From the NCBI GenBank assembly GCA_035528995.1, contig DATKXO010000062.1, positions 1 through 17,604 of the forward strand: a DNA stretch of 17,604 bases, in the 5' to 3' direction. Below, piece after piece: positions 14,308-17,604 of this stretch (its first letter is position 1; every line of letters starts with the position of its first letter). The DNA is from DATKXO01 sp035528995 (lineage in GTDB: Bacteria > Planctomycetota > Phycisphaerae > UBA1845). The notes beneath the pieces were generated by a model, which did not search any database, was not told where the DNA came from, and saw nothing but the letters and a program-made list of their open reading frames with translations. Made by a program: the position numbers and the translations under genes.

Positions 14308-14923
14308 GCCTCCCCCCTGGAGGGGAATGAAGGAAGGAGGGGACAGTTTGAGGGGGGCACCTGGGAAGTCTGGTCCCGCCTCAAGGTCCCATCAAACCGC
14401 CACTATGCCAGAACACCCGACTGCCTCAGTTGCTCTGAAACACTAGATGCTCCCGCTGGTCAGTTGCTCCCTTCCGAACTCGGCCGCAACGGGGCCGCTT
14501 CCACGATGGCCCCGAGTGTGTACGTGCGCATCGTCTCGTCCCACAGAGCCTTCTTGGCCTCCACGATTTCCGCCAGCCTGCGTGCTCGGGTCGGTTAGTG
14601 GGCCCGGCAACACGTGGGTTTGGCCAGCGATTGCCAGCCGCGACAGATTGCGGGCGATCTCGATGCCCCTGATCTTCTCGGCATCGTGCGAGTGCCGCAG
14701 CCAGACCACCGCACTCCAAACCGCACCGGCGCGGATCAGGATTGCAGGATCTCTCAACCGCGAGAGCTCACGTGCTCGTGACGATGAATCAGGCACGTGA
14801 CGGTCCTCACCAGTCCGGGGGCCCAGCGGGCGGTCTTCTGGTGAGAGAGGGGAAGGGCTGCGGCCGATCCACAGCCCGCCCTCTTCCATGCTAAGGGCAG
14901 ACGCGCTCTGCGCGCCGTAATCG
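14308..14923. other. Gap without an intact gene; eroded duplicated DNA
   Basis: 616 bases between two secreted-protein genes. The left end (14310-14400) is purine-rich on the plus strand and looks non-coding. 14460-14594 holds a paralogous C-terminal fragment, listed separately. 14600-14889 has a minus-strand frame with a protein-like run (ILIRAGAVWSAVVWLRHSHD, then AEKIRGIEIARNLSRLAI) but no start signal or known family. Its GC-rich text resembles interspersed intergenic repeats that I associate with Planctomycetota-type genomes; that is from memory and cannot be tested here. Confidence 0.5.
14460..14594 (-). pseudogene. C-terminal fragment paralogous to the neighbouring 450-residue protein
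   Basis: This 44-codon minus-strand frame opens directly after a TAA and ends in TGA at 14460. It reads RRLAEIVEAKKALWDETMRT, then YTLGAIVEAAP. The intact gene next door ends KRLAEIEEARKALSEESATK, then RWSVRAVIDRAP. Spacing and residues agree over about 32 positions, although the DNA has clearly diverged. It is a remnant of a second family member, not a recent duplication. The preceding frame, if it belonged to the same gene, is destroyed. Confidence 0.6.
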
Positions 14924-16276
14924 TTAAGGAGCCCGGTCGATCACCGCCCGCACGCTCCACCTCTTCGTCGCGCTCTCCTCGGAGAGCGCCTTGCGGGCCT
15001 CCTCGATCTCGGCCAGACGCTTGACCTCCGCCGGAAACTCGGGCCTCCAGGCGTCGGGGTCAGCCCGAAACGCTTTCTCGTCGAACTTGGGACTGAGACG
15101 CACCTTGCGCCAAAGCTCGTCCCTCTCCTCGGTTAGAGCACGGCTCGTTGCACGACTTTCCGCCAGTTCGCGATGATATTCGCGGATTTCCTCCGGCGTG
15201 AGAATTGCCTCGTCAACAGTAACGTCGTACCGCTTGATGATCGGTGGTAACCCATCCGGACGGGGACGCTCGGCGACCCGTTTCGGATCGATCATGACAA
15301 TGTACGGCCAGGTGATATCCAGGCCGTAGCTGTTTGGTTTCTGATTTGTCTCCAGGGCCTCGAGAATAGCCGTCTTGGGCACGCGGAGACGGATCAGCCC
15401 CTTTACGTAGTACGATAGCAGCCGCCCGAACTCCCGTTCCTCGCGCGCGCCTTTCAAATAGACTTCCCTTTCGTTCTCGGCGTCACGGTAGCGAAGCCGG
15501 ACGAGGAGAAGACGGAGCTTTTGCTCAGTCCAGTAGCCGGGCTTCCCCTGGGACTGGGCGTCTGCGAGAATCCGTTCGAGGTCCGGAATCATGGCCTTGT
15601 CACCGAAATCGACCAGGGTGTTCAGCGCGGACCAAGCGCCACCCGAACGTGGGTTCTCCTCGTAGAGTTCCTGGAATATTGCCCGGAGCTCCTCGGTTGC
15701 GCCTTTGGAGACCAGGCCAGCCACGGACCCGCCGGTGTTCACAGCCACGTCGGCTCTCTGCCTTCGAAGCCGGAGCAGGGTATACTTCTCCATGATCTCC
15801 GCTGGAAGTGGATAGGTCCCTATAAGACGGTCGTTCTCCACCGCAAACCGGGCCACCAGCTCCGGATCGGACAAACGCTCGCAGAGCAGCCTGGCCGGCT
15901 CGAAGAAGAACTCGGACGCCCGATGGGAGAGTCGCCCGCCGGGCGGTTCGTTCGTCTCTTTGGACGCATTGATCATCCCGGCCACTGCGTCGAGGATGAT
16001 CCCCACCGTGGCGTCGTCAGCCTTCTGGCACGCCAGCATCATCACCTGCCGGTGGGCGGCCGGCCAGCGGTCCGACCAGACGTCCATCAGGCGCCGGATG
16101 CACGCTTCGTCGCCGTCCGCGCATTCAGCCAGCACCACTTCCGAGGCCGCCACCAGTTCGGCCTCGGACAGGCCCCGCTTCTTGAGCACGGCAAAGGCCT
16201 CGTCCAGCGACATCTGTGCCGTAGCGACTCCAGGCCCAAGGATGACACAGAGTATAAAGAACACGCATCGTTTCAT
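14924..16276 (-). CDS. Exported helical protein of unknown function
   Basis: A 450-residue protein from the ATG at 16276, which has AGAGGAG 8 bases upstream and gives a signal peptide (KRCVFFILCVILGPGVATA, cleavage near residue 20). An earlier in-frame start at 16357 would overlap the upstream lipoprotein gene and add a non-signal-like head. The mature chain is almost wholly helical and charged (for example GLSEAELVAASEVVLAECAD and GATEELRAIFQELYEE), with a layout suggestive of HEAT or TPR-like repeats in residues 22-330. A Glu/Arg-rich coiled-coil-like tail follows from about 365. No family is recognised and no catalytic motif is visible. It follows the lipoprotein gene by 13 bases, so the two are surely co-transcribed; a decayed paralog of its C-terminus lies just downstream. 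Confidence 0.75.
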   Translation of the reverse strand: MKRCVFFILCVILGPGVATAQMSLDEAFAVLKKRGLSEAELVAASEVVLAECADGDEACIRRLMDVWSDRWPAAHRQVMMLACQKADDATVGIILDAVAGMINASKETNEPPGGRLSHRASEFFFEPARLLCERLSDPELVARFAVENDRLIGTYPLPAEIMEKYTLLRLRRQRADVAVNTGGSVAGLVSKGATEELRAIFQELYEENPRSGGAWSALNTLVDFGDKAMIPDLERILADAQSQGKPGYWTEQKLRLLLVRLRYRDAENEREVYLKGAREEREFGRLLSYYVKGLIRLRVPKTAILEALETNQKPNSYGLDITWPYIVMIDPKRVAERPRPDGLPPIIKRYDVTVDEAILTPEEIREYHRELAESRATSRALTEERDELWRKVRLSPKFDEKAFRADPDAWRPEFPAEVKRLAEIEEARKALSEESATKRWSVRAVIDRAP

Positions 16277-16289
16277 GGTACAAGCTCCT

Positions 16290-17177
16290 CTACGGTTGGT
16301 TCCAGGTTCCGTTCTGCACCCGCTGCAATGGTTCACCTTGGAAAACGCCCTGATCATCGCGATGGTTCGGGTGTTTCATGTAGTTGTCCAACGCACCCTG
16401 CCAGCGTTCGTAGTAGTCCCACAACGGCCCGTCGGCGTCATGGCGGAAGAGGTATCGTCCGACCCCGTGGAACACCGGCCAGAAGTCGTATTGATCGTTC
16501 GGCGGAATCCTCCGGTTCGCACCACCGGGCCCGCCGTCTGGCGGGTCCGGCTCGTGCTCAATCGTCTCCTTAACCGAGGCTGAGACCCAGTAATCGCTTA
16601 CGAGCACAATCGGGTGCCAGGGCCACGCATGGTTTTGCCACAACGTATCACCATTACCGTTCGGATCGACCACGTACACGTCGATGAACAGCTCGTTGGG
16701 ATCGCCCATCGTGACATTGTCTCGAATCCCCGGCACGAAGAAGATGTTCAGCTTGCTCGGATCGTAATACGGCATGTCTTGGTTGCTAAGGTAGTGGACC
16801 CATCCGAAGAATTGGTTGGGGTCAGGCGTATAGTAACCCTCCCAGAGGTGTTCTTCATTCTCGCCGGCGAAGTTGCCGCAGAATGTGTTGACCGCACCCG
16901 ACGGGGCGCCCGTCCAACTGATCGTGACCTTCTGGCCGAACATCAGCTCGCAGTTGTCTATCCACTGGTTGACCAGGTTACGGATCTGCCCGTCGCTATA
17001 GATGTACCCCACTTTCTCGCTCTGCGGCCGACTACCGTCACCGGAATCGCGGACCACCGTCACGTTGATGGGGAGAACCGGCGCCGCCGCCGGCGGAGGT
17101 GTTGCAGGCTTGCTGCATCCAAACGGGAACACCACCCCCACAAACAACAACGCTGCTATTATAAATCTCGCGTTCAT
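16290..17177 (-). CDS. Lipoprotein of unknown function
   Basis: A 295-residue protein with a lipoprotein signal: MNARFIIAALLFVGVVFPFG followed by Cys21 as the likely acylated residue, then a Pro/Ala linker (SKPATPPPAAAPVLP). The mature part is rich in Trp, Tyr, Asp and Asn (LWEGYYTPDPNQFFGWVHYL, then DMPYYDPSKLNIFFVPGI) and ends with a segment FHGVGRYLFRHDADGPLWDY and a His/Asn-rich tail. Such composition suits an extracytoplasmic carbohydrate- or metal-binding protein, but I recognise no domain. The ATG overlaps the stop of the upstream gene as ATGA, so translation is coupled. An AGGGGGTGA-like site lies 4 bases before the start, and the 450-residue protein gene follows 13 bases later. Confidence 0.75.
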   Translation of the reverse strand: MNARFIIAALLFVGVVFPFGCSKPATPPPAAAPVLPINVTVVRDSGDGSRPQSEKVGYIYSDGQIRNLVNQWIDNCELMFGQKVTISWTGAPSGAVNTFCGNFAGENEEHLWEGYYTPDPNQFFGWVHYLSNQDMPYYDPSKLNIFFVPGIRDNVTMGDPNELFIDVYVVDPNGNGDTLWQNHAWPWHPIVLVSDYWVSASVKETIEHEPDPPDGGPGGANRRIPPNDQYDFWPVFHGVGRYLFRHDADGPLWDYYERWQGALDNYMKHPNHRDDQGVFQGEPLQRVQNGTWNQP

Positions 17178-17604
17178 GGTGTCACCCCCTCTCCAACGAC
17201 GATGACAGAACCGCCGTCCACCGTCTCAAAGGGGACCACCTGCGTGAACTGCGCAGGGTCCACGTCCACGTTCAAGGGGAACAGCGGCGTGTACAAGTCG
17301 CTGACGTAAAGCAGATAGTCTGGGTCTGTATCGTCGGGGAGGCGAGTCAGCGTCAGGGCAAAGCTATCCTGCACGACCGTCAGCGTGAGATCCAACGTCA
17401 TGACCTGTGCGATTCTCTCGCTGGGCCCGGTAAGCGTCTCTGGGGTCTTCTCGACTGCAACGACGACAACGTAGTGATAGGCCACACTCGCGACCATGGT
17501 CTCCTCGCTGGGGACGGGGCCTGGACACACGTTGAGTGTGTCGACCGGGCTCCCGACAGAGGGCACCATGTCTCCGTCATAGGCAACCGTGTAGATGTTC
17601 GGCG
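17174..17604 (-). CDS. Probable secreted protein, C-terminal part (5' end outside window)
   Basis: The frame is open through the window end (…NIYTVAYDGDMVPSVG), so the Met at 17569 is probably internal and the gene starts upstream. The 143 visible codons are beta-strand-rich and acidic (SVAYHYVVVVAVEKTPETLT, then MTLDLTLTVVQDSFALTLTR and DTDPDYLLYVSDLYTPLFPL) with very few Lys or Arg, which fits a secreted beta-sandwich domain. One Cys is seen. No family is recognised. Its TGA overlaps the ATG of the lipoprotein gene by 4 bases, marking it as an upstream member of the same operon. Confidence 0.7.
   Translation of the reverse strand, partial: PNIYTVAYDGDMVPSVGSPVDTLNVCPGPVPSEETMVASVAYHYVVVVAVEKTPETLTGPSERIAQVMTLDLTLTVVQDSFALTLTRLPDDTDPDYLLYVSDLYTPLFPLNVDVDPAQFTQVVPFETVDGGSVIVVGEGVTP

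Noticed and set aside
1..17604. CRISPR arrays, insertion sequences with terminal repeats, rRNA genes
   Set aside because: I read both strands for spaced direct repeats, transposase motifs and rRNA landmarks and found none.

Overview
The window is a GC-rich stretch of bacterial chromosome. The best guess for its source is a member of the Planctomycetota or a close relative. This rests on the GC-rich codon use, the dense set of secreted proteins with cysteine-rich and acidic Ca-binding-like stretches, a secretin-type STN module in a small exported protein, an ECF sigma factor with a one-TM partner, and an archease. It is an inference, since no rRNA or other taxonomic marker is present.

Region 1 (1-2727, + strand) holds the end of a two-TM membrane protein, an exported STN/coiled-coil protein, an ECF sigma factor probably starting at a TTG, and a one-TM protein overlapping it by 8 nt that looks like its anti-sigma partner. 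Region 2 (2763-8106, - strand) is housekeeping: an ABC-2 exporter (ATPase, then permease), then prmC, murA with a near-perfect ribosome binding site, and archease. These cover export, release-factor methylation, peptidoglycan precursor synthesis and RNA ligase support.

Region 3 (8373-11173) begins with a promoter and the 5' half of a tRNA-Pro(UGG) gene. The gene stops in the 3' side of the anticodon stem and its 3' half is nowhere in the window. Past this break the DNA is a mosaic: a small five-cysteine protein of a type seen in prophages, a frameshifted minus-strand fragment resembling the C-terminus of a phage tail or fibre protein, a superfamily 1 helicase that has lost its Walker A half, a small winged-helix-like protein, and a frameshifted small lipoprotein. 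I read this as the decayed remains of one or more integrated elements with a tRNA gene at one edge.

Region 4 (11283-17604, - strand) is a co-directional cluster of five secreted or lipoprotein genes. They are, in transcription order: a protein entering from outside the window, a lipoprotein coupled to it by ATGA, a 450-residue exported helical protein, a 720-residue cysteine-rich protein that I recognise as resembling the transglutaminase-elicitor family, and a 277-residue exported protein. Between the third and fourth lie 616 bases without an intact gene. That gap includes a fragment homologous to the C-terminus of the 450-residue protein, so this locus has been duplicated and eroded. The cluster is the part most likely to be an undescribed system: an exported putative protein-crosslinking enzyme with unknown secreted partners.
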